Shown here: in pieces, positions 9,434-18,393 of the stretch
Numbering within the stretch: the first letter of the stretch is position 1
How the letters are laid out: every line of letters starts with the position of its first letter
Origin: Zetaproteobacteria bacterium
Lineage (GTDB): Bacteria; Pseudomonadota; Alphaproteobacteria; Micavibrionales; Micavibrionaceae
Direction: 5' to 3'
Assembly: GCA_002747015.1 (NCBI GenBank)
Contig: NVXI01000007.1
Coordinates: 1 to 56,250 of the forward strand
Length of the DNA: 56,250 nt
Notes under the pieces: model-generated
What the model saw: the letters and a program-made list of their open reading frames with translations, nothing else
What the model was told of the DNA's origin: nothing
The model's database searches: none
Position numbers and translations under genes: made by a program

Positions 9434-10960
9434 TCAACCGCAAACCGCCATGCGGCGATAACTCAGCGCCTCTGCGATATCAGCGGTAGAAAGCATCTCC
9501 GCCCCACCATTCAGGTCGGAAATCGTACGTGCGACCTTTAAAATTCGGTAATACCCACGCGCAGACAGCTTCGCCCGCTCCACCGCTTTGGTCAGTATAT
9601 CACGGGTTTCTTCGCTCATTTTGGTCACAGAATCCAATATATCCCCTTGCGCATTGGCATTCACCAACGCCGCGCCCTGCATACCCAAGCGCTCATAACG
9701 CTCGCGCTGCACCTCACGAGCAGCCAAAACCCGCGCCGCCACAACTTCCGAGCTGTCCCCCGTTGCGACACTTTGTAAATCTGCTATTTGAACGGGCGGC
9801 ACATCCACATGAATATCAATACGGTCCATCAATGGGCCTGATATCTTCGATTGGTAATCCACGCCACATCTGGGCGCTTTTGTGCATTCCATATCCGAAT
9901 CGCCTAAATAGCCACAGCGACACGGATTCATCGCCGCGATTAATTGAAATCGCGCAGGATAACGAACATGCGCATTCGCCCGCGCCACCAGCGCATCTCC
10001 CGTTTCAAGGGGTTGCCTCAACGATTCCAGCGTTGCGCGTGAGAATTCAGGCAATTCATCCAAAAACAAAACCCCATGATGGGCGAGCGAAATTTCCCCC
10101 GGCCTCACCTTTTGCCCGCCGCCAATAAGCGCAGGTTGCGAGGCTGAATGATGAGGATTACGAAAAGGCCTGCGGCGAATAAGCCCGCCATCGGGTAACA
10201 TCCCCGCCAACGAATGCACCATAGACAGCTCCAAAGCTTCCTTCGGAGATAATGGCGGTAAAATTGCAGGCAAACAACTGGCCAGCATAGACTTGCCACT
10301 GCCCGGCGCACCAATCATCAACAAGTTATGACCACCCGCCGCCGTAATTTCCAAAGCACGCTTTGCAGTTTCCTGCCCCTTTACATGCGATAAATCAGGA
10401 ATATTAAATGCATTATCATTGGCCAGAACCGCTTCAGGCTGCGCCAAAAGCTGCGTACCCTTAATATGATTAATCAGCTGTAACAAATCATTCGGCGCAA
10501 TAATATCCAGATCCCCCGCCCACGCGGCCTCACCACCGCATTCTTTCGGACAAATTAAATCACGGGCACTCTCGCTGGCATGCATCGCCGCAGGTAAAAC
10601 ACCGGAGACAGGACGAATAGAGGCATCCAGCGATAATTCACCAAGCACCACATACTTATCCAACTCTTCTTTAGGAATAACCCCCATCGCACCAAGTACA
10701 CCCAGCGCAATCGGCAGATCAAAATGGCTGCCCTGCTTACCGAGATCGGCAGGCGCCATATTTACGGTGAGACGTTTTGGCGGCAAAGACAACCCCAGCG
10801 CATGTAACGCCGCGCGCACCCGTTCCTTACTCTCCGCCACCGCCTTATCCGGCAAACCCACAATGTTAAACGCAGGCAAACCATTAGAAAGCTGCACCTG
10901 AACATCAACTGACCTAACCTCTATTCCCTGAAATGAAACCGTATTAACCCGTGCGACCAT
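9434..10960 (-). CDS. comM: ComM/YifB family AAA+ ATPase
   Basis: Magnesium-chelatase-like AAA+ protein. In Vibrio and Acinetobacter ComM is a hexameric helicase that extends branch migration during natural transformation; the gene is widespread in bacteria. The protein has the N-terminal ribosomal S5-like fold (VARVNTVSFQGIEV onward), Walker A GAPGSGKS about 220 residues in, a Walker B LFLDELPEF, and the C-terminal Mg-chelatase domain ending SYRRM. I take ATG 10960 as start (508 residues); a GTG at 10969 overlaps the stop of the upstream fusion gene as GTGA. The upstream gene repeats the first 35 codons of comM, so comM is now probably expressed by coupling through that gene. Confidence 0.92.
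   Translation of the reverse strand: MVARVNTVSFQGIEVRSVDVQVQLSNGLPAFNIVGLPDKAVAESKERVRAALHALGLSLPPKRLTVNMAPADLGKQGSHFDLPIALGVLGAMGVIPKEELDKYVVLGELSLDASIRPVSGVLPAAMHASESARDLICPKECGGEAAWAGDLDIIAPNDLLQLINHIKGTQLLAQPEAVLANDNAFNIPDLSHVKGQETAKRALEITAAGGHNLLMIGAPGSGKSMLASCLPAILPPLSPKEALELSMVHSLAGMLPDGGLIRRRPFRNPHHSASQPALIGGGQKVRPGEISLAHHGVLFLDELPEFSRATLESLRQPLETGDALVARANAHVRYPARFQLIAAMNPCRCGYLGDSDMECTKAPRCGVDYQSKISGPLMDRIDIHVDVPPVQIADLQSVATGDSSEVVAARVLAAREVQRERYERLGMQGAALVNANAQGDILDSVTKMSEETRDILTKAVERAKLSARGYYRILKVARTISDLNGGAEMLSTADIAEALSYRRMAVCG
10861..10960 (-). repeat. comM 5' direct repeat, copy A
   Basis: The first 100 bases of comM (ATG at 10960) recur in the same orientation at 11580-11679. 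I count 9 mismatches in 100 aligned bases and no gaps. Homology stops at the ATG on one side and near codon 34 on the other. Copy A belongs to the intact gene. Confidence 0.9.
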
Positions 10961-10965
10961 TAATT

Positions 10966-11679
10966 TCACTTTCTTTTAAAGAAAAACTTTCTAAGTTGGT
11001 AAAACAATAAAGCTATGACACCCAATATTCCAAACAATACTAAAATATTGTTTGCCATCCACGGAAAAATCTTATTTTTCTCAGGAATAAAACTTACCAA
11101 CCCTAACATTGTATTTTTCACAGAATATCCAATTAAGTACAACATTGGATATTCTGTGCTATAAGCCTTTTTAACTTTCCACTCCCAAAACCTTTGATTT
11201 CTAAATCCAATGCTACAATAAGAAATCCCTAACGTCCCATTTTCCATAACATCTGGAATTATTGTTACCTCAGAGCCCACTGCAAGATTCGGAAGATACC
11301 CCATTATTGAAATACTTCGAATGTCTATAGTATCTGAAACTGGCCCCTTATACATTTCATTTACTTTAAAACGTATATCCTTATATATAACCCTCCCGTT
11401 ATCACCTTTATACTCAATAAACTCTGTAACTTTTCCATTAAATATAACGGGTGCCTTAAGGATATAAATCGTATCAGGGACAGCTGGAAAACACGTTAAT
11501 GCAAGAGACTCTTTAATAAAAAAACACGTTAAAATCATAAAGAAACAGCTCAAAAAAACTGTATGCCTAAGGTACCCAACAATATTAAACGCAGGCAAAC
11601 CATTGGAAATCTGCACCTGAACATCAACTGACCTGACTTCTATCCCCTGAAATAAAACCGTATTAACCCGCACGACCAT
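10966..11679 (-). CDS. ComM N-terminus fused to NTR/TIMP-like membrane protein
   Basis: 237-residue chimera. Residues 1-35 match the ComM start with 3 substitutions, then the sequence changes at once to an unrelated protein. Residues 40-60 are a signal-peptide-like hydrophobic helix, 63-160 an extracytoplasmic domain beginning LTCFPAVPD and ending ISYCS, and 209-229 a membrane helix with a basic tail (RKFFFKRK). The pattern of the middle domain (VTEFIEYKG, RFKVNEMYKGPV, VGSEVTI, YCS) resembles netrin/TIMP-like OB-fold domains; this is inference. C63 and C155 could form a disulfide. The region is very AT-rich compared with comM. The native start of the cargo could be TTG at codon 44 or ATG at codon 48. 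Its stop overlaps a GTG that is in frame with comM. Confidence 0.6.
   Translation of the reverse strand: MVVRVNTVLFQGIEVRSVDVQVQISNGLPAFNIVGYLRHTVFLSCFFMILTCFFIKESLALTCFPAVPDTIYILKAPVIFNGKVTEFIEYKGDNGRVIYKDIRFKVNEMYKGPVSDTIDIRSISIMGYLPNLAVGSEVTIIPDVMENGTLGISYCSIGFRNQRFWEWKVKKAYSTEYPMLYLIGYSVKNTMLGLVSFIPEKNKIFPWMANNILVLFGILGVIALLFYQLRKFFFKRK
11580..11679 (-). repeat. comM 5' direct repeat, copy B
   Basis: Second copy of the comM start, located upstream of the intact gene and fused in frame to the inserted membrane protein gene. It keeps its own ATG preceded by AAAGGTG, which is probably the ancestral comM ribosome binding site. Six of the 9 differences from copy A leave the protein unchanged. 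Confidence 0.9.
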
Positions 11680-11770
11680 AAAACACCTTTGTTCACCTTT
11701 TGATCCCTACTTATCGCACACAACCGTAGGAAATAAAAGCCACGTTAACAGTTTATTCACGTTCACCCCT

Positions 11771-11826
11771 TAAGAAGGAGATATGTGAGGCACATCAAAG
11801 CGCACATATCAAAATTAATCAGGAGG
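11771..11826 (+). promoter_or_regulatory. Structured leader of the 11832 gene
   Basis: A strong ribosome-binding-like AAGGAG at 11775-11780 is followed by ATG-TGA, a start codon directly followed by a stop. The arms GATATGTG (11780-11787) and CACATATC (11803-11810) form a perfect 8-base inverted repeat, with GTG/CAC pairs inside. The real ribosome binding site AGGAGG (11821-11826) lies just downstream. A GTG at 11785 could also open a reading frame of about 23 codons running into the next gene out of frame. This looks like a regulatory leader, function unknown. Confidence 0.4.
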
Positions 11827-11831
11827 CTGAC

Positions 11832-12398
11832 ATGGCACAAAGTGAAAAACAAATAGCTCTTTTAAAGAACGCACTACAAATGCCGTTAATCGTGCGGGAT
11901 TTACTGATCACTGATCAAAGCCCCAGCGCCAGTGCGCATTATGCTTTACATGAAATGATGGGCAATTTCCAACCCGATGAAGCTCTTCTATGTGCCGCCT
12001 TTGTTATGGAAGAAATTTCAAAGTTCGAATCCATCATCTCCCCCGATTTAACATTCCTGCACATGGAATGCACCCGCATCATAGAGCGTTACAGCGCCCG
12101 CAATGATCTGGCCGAAGGAAACCCTGAATTATGGGCAGAGACACAAGGCGAAATGATGCCGATGATCTTTGAAGATATCGAAGAATTTCTGGAGCTGACC
12201 TCTTTGTGCCAGCTATCATTCGAGATCACAAACCCGAAAACAGCAATAATCCTCGACATCATCACAACACAGCTACAATCACACTTGATGATCGTTGATG
12301 AAGTGATTGCCTTGCAAGAAACACTCAAAGACAGCCTCAAAAACATACCGGCCATTACAGGCTATATGGCCGATAATGTGGTTATGTTCCCAGGGTAG
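11832..12398 (+). CDS. Unrecognised 188-residue protein
   Basis: I do not recognise this protein. It is acidic and mostly helical, without signal peptide or membrane segments, and ends in NVVMFPG. AGGAGG at 11821-11826 gives strong support for ATG 11832. The central part is rich in Glu, Met and Leu, as in small cytoplasmic helical-bundle proteins. It stands alone on the plus strand, converging with hinT, and is preceded by an inverted repeat in its leader. Coding quality is good (no rare starts, no frame breaks), so it is very likely a real gene. Confidence 0.7.
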   Translation: MAQSEKQIALLKNALQMPLIVRDLLITDQSPSASAHYALHEMMGNFQPDEALLCAAFVMEEISKFESIISPDLTFLHMECTRIIERYSARNDLAEGNPELWAETQGEMMPMIFEDIEEFLELTSLCQLSFEITNPKTAIILDIITTQLQSHLMIVDEVIALQETLKDSLKNIPAITGYMADNVVMFPG

Positions 12399-12418
12399 AT
12401 ATTAGTAAAATTAGATAA

Positions 12419-12784
12419 TTATTTAGACACCATAGGGCCAATCTTTTCACCGCCCAGAATATGCACATGGAAATGTGGCACCTCTTGCCCGCCATGATCG
12501 CCCGTATTCGCAATGCAGCGAAAACCCGCCTCGGTTATACCCTGCTCCTCCACAATTTTAGAGATCGCACGATAGAACGCCGTAACCTCCTCCGCCGAAG
12601 CATGTGCGCCAAAATCATCAATTGAGACATATTTTCCCTTTGGGATCACCAGAATATGAACAGGTGCCTGCGCCGTAATATCATTAAAAGCCAACACATG
12701 CGTGTCCTCATAAACTTTATCGCACGGAATATCACCATTTAGAATTTTCGCAAAAATATTTTCATCATTATAGCCACGCATCAT
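12419..12784 (-). CDS. hinT: HIT family nucleotide-binding protein
   Basis: Small purine nucleoside phosphoramidase of the HINT branch; hydrolyses AMP-lysine-type phosphoramidates, physiological substrate uncertain. The 121-residue protein has the full family length, the N-terminal NIFAKILNGDIP and the catalytic histidine triad HFHVH with H104, H106 and H108. It converges with the unknown gene at 11832 and is divergent from panD, from which it is separated by about 75 bases. Confidence 0.92.
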   Translation of the reverse strand: MMRGYNDENIFAKILNGDIPCDKVYEDTHVLAFNDITAQAPVHILVIPKGKYVSIDDFGAHASAEEVTAFYRAISKIVEEQGITEAGFRCIANTGDHGGQEVPHFHVHILGGEKIGPMVSK

Positions 12785-12860
12785 AATCTCTCTTTTCTTT
12801 CGTCACATAGTGTTATAAACACATGAAGATTACACATGGATAGCCATAGGAAGTAAAGTT

Positions 12861-13220
12861 ATGTTTTTGACAATGTTAAAAGCGAAATTGCACCGCGCAA
12901 CGGTCACACAAGCCGATCTGGATTATGAAGGTTCTATCACCATCGATCAGAATTTAATCGATCAGGCCGGATTTTTGATTAATGAGCAAGTAGACGTTTT
13001 GGATATAACCAACGGCGCGCGCCTGACAACCTATGTGATCGCAGGAAAGCGCGGCTCAGGTATTATCGGCATTAACGGCGCAGCGGCGCACTTAATTAAA
13101 GAAGGTGATTTAGTGATTATCTGCGCCTACGCCCAAATGGATAAGCGAGAAGCACTGGCGCACACCGCAAATGTTTTATTACTGGATAAAGATAATAAGA
13201 TCAAAGGATCTTGTCTTTAA
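12861..13220 (+). CDS. panD: Aspartate 1-decarboxylase
   Basis: Makes beta-alanine for pantothenate and coenzyme A. PanD is made as a proenzyme that cleaves itself between Gly24 and Ser25 to form a pyruvoyl group; the cleavage site EGS is present at exactly these residues, and R54 and Y58 of the active site are also present. The start at 12861 gives [16 protein letters not shown], which lines up with the E. coli protein without gaps. At 119 residues it is slightly short of E. coli PanD (126). It converges with the S11 hydrolase 9 bases away. Confidence 0.95.
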   Translation: MFLTMLKAKLHRATVTQADLDYEGSITIDQNLIDQAGFLINEQVDVLDITNGARLTTYVIAGKRGSGIIGINGAAAHLIKEGDLVIICAYAQMDKREALAHTANVLLLDKDNKIKGSCL

Positions 13221-13229
13221 AAACCAGCC

Positions 13230-14273
13230 TTAAAGCGTTAATCCTGCTTCATGCTGCAATGCAGACCTTGCCTTATATGTACCAACTGCAAGATCAAGAA
13301 TACGCCTTTGATCTTCTGCACGATCACTTCCATTGCTTCCAATTGTCATACTCACAATAGTTTTACCCTCATTCTCTTTAACACAAATCAAATGATGTCC
13401 TGATGCGTTAATAAAACCTGATTTCATACCAACAACACCATCATAAGGATCAGCACCCTTTTTTTCATTATCAGGAAGCAACAAATTACCGTTATGCATG
13501 CGCGATCGAAAAGTATTCACAGAAACAAAAGGCTGCGCAAATACGTCCATATAATCAGAATATTCAGACAAAATATGTGACGTTATCTTCGCCATGTCAT
13601 TTAAGGTCGAATAATTATTGGGCAATTCCATAGTTTCATATCCATTTTTCTTATCGCGCACTGAATAAAGTGGCAACCCCGTCGCATTTGTACAAAGCGT
13701 ATTATCCATACCCAAAGATTGCACAAGCGGCATCATGTGATCATGCACGAATATATTTTCCAGAGCTATACTTTGCGACCGGGTTAATCCGAGTGTTATG
13801 TTTTTTTGCGCAGAAACACGTTCTGCCAATGCGATGGCCGCATCATTAAGCGAAGCAGACCCTGCCATTTCACATGCTTGGCGCACAGTTAACTCTTCAA
13901 ATTCCGCACGGTGAGAACTTTGTATAATAGCATGGCTGGACACCCGTATCTTGTCATTCCAATCAAGATTCCCACTATCAATCTCTTCAAAAACTCTGGC
14001 TAGCGTCACGAGTTTAGTCAAGGATGCATTATAGAACACCTCATCCGCATTAACGGATAAATCAGCGCTAAGCGCTTCATTCTCTCCATGCACATAAGCA
14101 CGATGGCCCACCAGATTTCGTGTTGGAACAACTAACCCTTGCGTACCATATGCCTCTTGAGAGAAGAGAGAAAACCCACTCGCCAGCGCGCTAACGCCCA
14201 AAACGCTTGCCCCCTTTAGAAAAGAACGCCGCGATGAAGCAAAGCCAACATCATCTTCTCGCCTATCACCCAT
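13230..14273 (-). CDS. Tat-exported S11-family D-Ala-D-Ala carboxypeptidase
   Basis: Serine hydrolase of the penicillin-binding protein 5 type, expected to trim peptidoglycan stem peptides in the periplasm. The three active-site motifs are visible: SLTK at residues 84-87, SLN at 141-143 and KSG at 284-286 (KTG in most relatives). The N-terminus SRRSFLKG (twin Arg at 15-16) followed by a hydrophobic stretch is a Tat signal, unusual for this family, which normally uses Sec. No C-terminal membrane anchor is visible, so the mature protein is probably soluble in the periplasm. Confidence 0.87.
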   Translation of the reverse strand: MGDRREDDVGFASSRRSFLKGASVLGVSALASGFSLFSQEAYGTQGLVVPTRNLVGHRAYVHGENEALSADLSVNADEVFYNASLTKLVTLARVFEEIDSGNLDWNDKIRVSSHAIIQSSHRAEFEELTVRQACEMAGSASLNDAAIALAERVSAQKNITLGLTRSQSIALENIFVHDHMMPLVQSLGMDNTLCTNATGLPLYSVRDKKNGYETMELPNNYSTLNDMAKITSHILSEYSDYMDVFAQPFVSVNTFRSRMHNGNLLLPDNEKKGADPYDGVVGMKSGFINASGHHLICVKENEGKTIVSMTIGSNGSDRAEDQRRILDLAVGTYKARSALQHEAGLTL

Positions 14274-14471
14274 TATGATATCAACCCTATACCGTTTTCT
14301 TAAATGATCTAATCAGATCACCTGAAATTTCAAACAGTGATTATGTCACATTGTAACCACCCTTGCAAAGAATACGAATTATACACATGTAGGTTCAGTA
14401 AAAACCTTGACGAATCGCGAAGGGTCCTCATAGTGAAACCTGTAGCGTATCAATCGAAAGGAATATATAAA

Positions 14472-14792
14472 ATGTCTTTAAAAGCCGTAGATGACAGTAA
14501 TTTTGAAGCTGAAGTTATCAATGCAGATGGGCCCGTATTGGTTGATTTTTGGGCAGAATGGTGTGGTCCTTGTAAAACGCTGCTACCGATTGTCGAAGAA
14601 ATCGCAGATGAAATGGCTGGCAAATTGAAAGTCGTCAAAATCAATATTGAAGACGCACCGGAAACACCAACAAAATATGGTCTTCGCGGCGTTCCGACAC
14701 TGATGCTGTTCAAAGGCGGTAAAGTTGTTGATACCAGTGTTGGTGGCCTGCCGAAATCTCAACTGACAGAATGGCTCGCTGACAAAGTGTAG
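14472..14792 (+). CDS. trxA: Thioredoxin
   Basis: 106-residue cytoplasmic disulfide reductase. Active site WCGPC at residues 30-34 and the cis-proline segment RGVPT are present, and length is typical. The reading frame is open far upstream, but ATG 14472 (MSLKAVDD) gives the family start and has AAAGGA at 14457-14462 ahead of it. trxA lies next to addA as in many Alphaproteobacteria, but here it converges with addA instead of following it. Confidence 0.96.
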   Translation: MSLKAVDDSNFEAEVINADGPVLVDFWAEWCGPCKTLLPIVEEIADEMAGKLKVVKINIEDAPETPTKYGLRGVPTLMLFKGGKVVDTSVGGLPKSQLTEWLADKV

Positions 14793-14820
14793 CGGAGTAT
14801 TCCGAAATTAAAGAATAAAG

Positions 14821-14844
14821 GCCTCGAATGTTCGGGGCTTTTTT
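14821..14844 (+). terminator. Rho-independent terminator after trxA
   Basis: Arms GCCTCGAA and TTCGGGGC with a tiny loop, followed directly by six T. It starts 28 bases after the trxA stop and 13 bases before the end of the convergent addA. Confidence 0.9.
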
Positions 14845-14856
14845 ATGTGTTATTAC

Positions 14857-17800
14857 CTATAAGATGGTCAAGAACGGGCCATCCGTCCATAACAGCGCAC
14901 AATTGATCTTATGATTCGGATAAATTTCGCGAATCGAATCACGATATGCGGCAAGCTGCTTATGATAGATCGCCGGCACGTCCTTCGGATCACGCGGCGG
15001 CGGACGATTGGTTTTATAATCCAGTATCCATATCTCATCCGCGCCAACAACAAGACGATCTATCTGCCCGCTGACAATACGGTTATCAGACATCAAACCC
15101 GTAACCGAAACCTCCGCCATAGAGTCAGCACTAAAGAACGGCGCATAATCAGGATGCGATAAAATCTTCATCACCTCGGAAACAACGCTCACCCTTACCT
15201 TTTCCGATAGGTCTTGCGCATTTTTGTGCACAAACTTCAGTGCAGCATTTTCACGTTCGGACGCTTCAAAGTCCGGTAAAAACTGCAGCAATTTATGCGT
15301 TAAATTCCCACGACGAAACCTCTGCGCATTCGATGCTATCAGCGGAGAAAGCGCCGCCTCACTGTCTTCTATCGACGGACGAGACGGGATAAGAGGGCGC
15401 GGTGGAAACGGCTCTTCCGGCGCGCAGGACAAGGCCCAATCAGGTAATGCTGCACGCGTCACCTCAACAGAGCCCACATCATCCACCTTATCAGGCGGTG
15501 CGTCCTGCCCATTCTCGATACGAATATGACCATTCTCCAAAACCTTGCAATTTTCATCATTATTCATCGCATCCAGTATTTTGAAATACCATGAACTGTC
15601 CAGTGCGCGTTTACTGCCCTGATACCCCGCAATATAGAGACGATCCGCCGCCCGCGTCATCGCGACATAGAGCAAACGGTAATATTCCTGCTCTTCCAAA
15701 TCATTGCATTGTTGATAAATCGCCTTATAAGCCTGCGGATCATCATCCTGACGTGGGGAATATAACGGCACAGACAAATCCGTCTTATTCGGCCACAACA
15801 TGCGCCCACCCTTCTTCGCCGCGCTGGTCTTGATCGTGTCGGGCATAATCACAATAGGCGCTTGCAAGCCTTTTGAGCCATGGATTGTCATGATCCGCAC
15901 CTGTGATCCACCCTCTTTCATCTCGCGCTTGATCTCTGTGCTTTTGCGCTCTTGGTGATCCAGAAAGATTTGCAGATGGTCTATATTCTCGCGGCCAAAC
16001 TCCAGAGCCGCATTCAACAGCTCATCAATCGGATCAAGCGCATCATCGCCCAACCGCCCGCGAATGGCGCGCAAACCCGAGTGCGCATCCGCCGGACACG
16101 CCATATTCAATATGTGACTGAAAAATTCATACGTTCCCAAATATCGCGCCCGCCCGATCAAACGCGATAAATAGTCCCGCGCAATCTCGCGCTTCTCATC
16201 CGAGACGCAAGGAACAGAATCAGGATGGCCTTCTATTGCTGCAATTTTACCCTGATCGAAGTTACATATTTCCTGCCACAAGGTGCCTTTACGGTTATAG
16301 GAAAGAGAGAATAATTCCGCCTCATCCCACCCCAAAAAGGGAGATTTCAACACACACGCCAAGGTCAAATCATCATCCGGCAACAAGCAGAACCGTGCCA
16401 ACGCCAACACATCCTGCACGGCCAGTTGTTGACCCAGAATCATGCGATCCACACCACTGACCGGCACATCTCTGATCTTCAACGCACGAACCAACTGATC
16501 CACGAAGGCAGAACGCGAACGAACCAACACCATGATGTCTCCTGCCTCTATAGGGCGATTCGCGCTTTTTAAAATTTCTTTGCGATCCAACCAGTTTCGG
16601 ATATTCTGCGCCGTATATGCGGCAAGCTGCGCCGCACCGCTTTTTTGGTTCATTACACGCACCGGCAAATCCCAGAACGGCTTTTTCTCGTCCTTAACGT
16701 CCTCAATCAAAGGCCATATCTCAACCAAGCCCGCCTGCCCTGCGCGGAAAGATTTGTGATAAATATCACCGCCCCCCACCGCATCGTTCAACACCGGATT
16801 TTGAAAAACAGTATCCACCACACGCAAAACCGATTCGGTGGAACGAAACGAAATATCCAGCGCAACATTTTGATTAACCAACCCTGCATTCTTGATTTTA
16901 GCATCAAAAACACCCTGCATATGCTGAAACTCTTCCGGCGCGGCGCGTTGAAAGCTGTAAATTGACTGTTTCACGTCCCCAACCGTGAAAGACGTGCGTA
17001 ATGTATCGTCGCGCGCACTCAAACCACTGAAAAACTCCTCACACAGCGCTTCAATAATGCGCCATTGCTCAGGATTAGTGTCCTGTGCCTCATCCACCAG
17101 GATATGATCAAGTCCTTGGTCCAGTTTATACATGATCCACGGCGTGATATTACCAAAGTCCGTCTCGCTTAGACGAGAGAAACTCTCGGTTTTCCCGTTA
17201 AGCAGCTCCATCGTGCGGATAATCAAATCATCAAAGTCCAACATCCCCTGCGCCCGCTTGATCTGCATATAATCCTGCAACACCGCATCCCCGATCAACA
17301 ATAAATCACGTGTCATCTGCGCAGATTTTGCGCGTTTGACCATTTCTTGCGCATTAATCAGACGTACAGCCTCCTCATGCAGGGTATCCGCGCATTGCGG
17401 GTATATCTTCTCGGCACTCTTCGGCGGGAAGGCACTTTGCTTCATTTCGCCTTTTTGGGTTAAAAACGCAGAACGATAAGAGACGTACAGCTCCACACGC
17501 TGCTCATGAGATGCATCCAGCCATTGAATGATTTTTCCGCCTGAAATAGGAGCATTCTTACCTTTATCCTGTAACATCGCCTCACCCGCAAGGCGCAGAG
17601 AAGCGGCATTATACTGACCCTCCTGACACAAAGATGCGACAACATCGGTTGCCGACATATTCTGGTCAATTTCGTAATGCGTGCATATCGCGGCATATAA
17701 TCCATCCGCATTTTGATAGCGATCAAACATCAAAGACAACTGATGGCGTTCCTGACAAACCCCACGCACGAGATTAGTAAAACTCGCCTCATCCAGATCA

Positions 17801-18393
17801 CTAGCAAGCGCATTCAAAGCATTTCCAAGCGGAGAGTTCGCATATTCAGGGCTCTGCAAGCGTTCCAACACGCCAGACTGCGCCTGACGCATCATTTCAC
17901 CCGCCAGTGATTCGTCCAACAAATCAAAATTCGGCGGTAAATCAGCCTCCAACGGGAAACGCCCCAGCACAGATTGACAAAAAGAATGGATGGTCATGAT
18001 CTGCAAACCGCCGGGGCAATCAATAACATCGGCGAATAGACGCTGTGCGGTCTCTAATTGCGCCTCTGAGGGGGATGCGCCCAACAAATCCTCCAGAACC
18101 TCCGTCAAAGCATTTACCTCCATCACCGCCCAACGACTGAGGGTTTTATTGATACGTACAGCCATCTCGTTCGCCGCCGCCTTGGTAAAGGTCAGGCATA
18201 AGATACGATTCGCCTTAGTCGCCGCACGACCGTCACCACGCGGCAACAACAAACGCAAGACGCGATCAGTCAGCACTTTCGTCTTACCCGTTCCCGCAGA
18301 CGCACCAACCCATATGGATTCTTGCGGGTTAGAGGCGGCGCATTGACGCACATTCGGGTCAATATCGACCTGTATTTTTTTGACAGCATCCAT
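14857..18393 (-). CDS. addA: AddA helicase-nuclease subunit
   Basis: Large subunit of the AddAB enzyme that processes double-strand breaks for RecA-dependent repair, the alphaproteobacterial counterpart of RecBCD. The 1178-residue protein has an N-terminal UvrD-type motor (Walker A GASAGTGKT, DEAQDTNPEQW, VKQSIYSFQ) and a C-terminal PD-(D/E)XK nuclease with GQIDRL and ILDYKTNRP. The start ATG at 18393 abuts the addB stop, so both are translated from one message. Length matches alphaproteobacterial AddA. Confidence 0.96.
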   Translation of the reverse strand: MDAVKKIQVDIDPNVRQCAASNPQESIWVGASAGTGKTKVLTDRVLRLLLPRGDGRAATKANRILCLTFTKAAANEMAVRINKTLSRWAVMEVNALTEVLEDLLGASPSEAQLETAQRLFADVIDCPGGLQIMTIHSFCQSVLGRFPLEADLPPNFDLLDESLAGEMMRQAQSGVLERLQSPEYANSPLGNALNALASDLDEASFTNLVRGVCQERHQLSLMFDRYQNADGLYAAICTHYEIDQNMSATDVVASLCQEGQYNAASLRLAGEAMLQDKGKNAPISGGKIIQWLDASHEQRVELYVSYRSAFLTQKGEMKQSAFPPKSAEKIYPQCADTLHEEAVRLINAQEMVKRAKSAQMTRDLLLIGDAVLQDYMQIKRAQGMLDFDDLIIRTMELLNGKTESFSRLSETDFGNITPWIMYKLDQGLDHILVDEAQDTNPEQWRIIEALCEEFFSGLSARDDTLRTSFTVGDVKQSIYSFQRAAPEEFQHMQGVFDAKIKNAGLVNQNVALDISFRSTESVLRVVDTVFQNPVLNDAVGGGDIYHKSFRAGQAGLVEIWPLIEDVKDEKKPFWDLPVRVMNQKSGAAQLAAYTAQNIRNWLDRKEILKSANRPIEAGDIMVLVRSRSAFVDQLVRALKIRDVPVSGVDRMILGQQLAVQDVLALARFCLLPDDDLTLACVLKSPFLGWDEAELFSLSYNRKGTLWQEICNFDQGKIAAIEGHPDSVPCVSDEKREIARDYLSRLIGRARYLGTYEFFSHILNMACPADAHSGLRAIRGRLGDDALDPIDELLNAALEFGRENIDHLQIFLDHQERKSTEIKREMKEGGSQVRIMTIHGSKGLQAPIVIMPDTIKTSAAKKGGRMLWPNKTDLSVPLYSPRQDDDPQAYKAIYQQCNDLEEQEYYRLLYVAMTRAADRLYIAGYQGSKRALDSSWYFKILDAMNNDENCKVLENGHIRIENGQDAPPDKVDDVGSVEVTRAALPDWALSCAPEEPFPPRPLIPSRPSIEDSEAALSPLIASNAQRFRRGNLTHKLLQFLPDFEASERENAALKFVHKNAQDLSEKVRVSVVSEVMKILSHPDYAPFFSADSMAEVSVTGLMSDNRIVSGQIDRLVVGADEIWILDYKTNRPPPRDPKDVPAIYHKQLAAYRDSIREIYPNHKINCALLWTDGPFLTIL

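Noticed and set aside
11785..11860. Short GTG-initiated frame after the AAGGAG
   Set aside because: It runs out of frame into the next gene and has no coding character; mentioned only as part of the leader.
14337..14471. Long N-terminal extension of thioredoxin
   Set aside because: The extension is not thioredoxin-like; ATG 14472 has a ribosome binding site and the usual family start.
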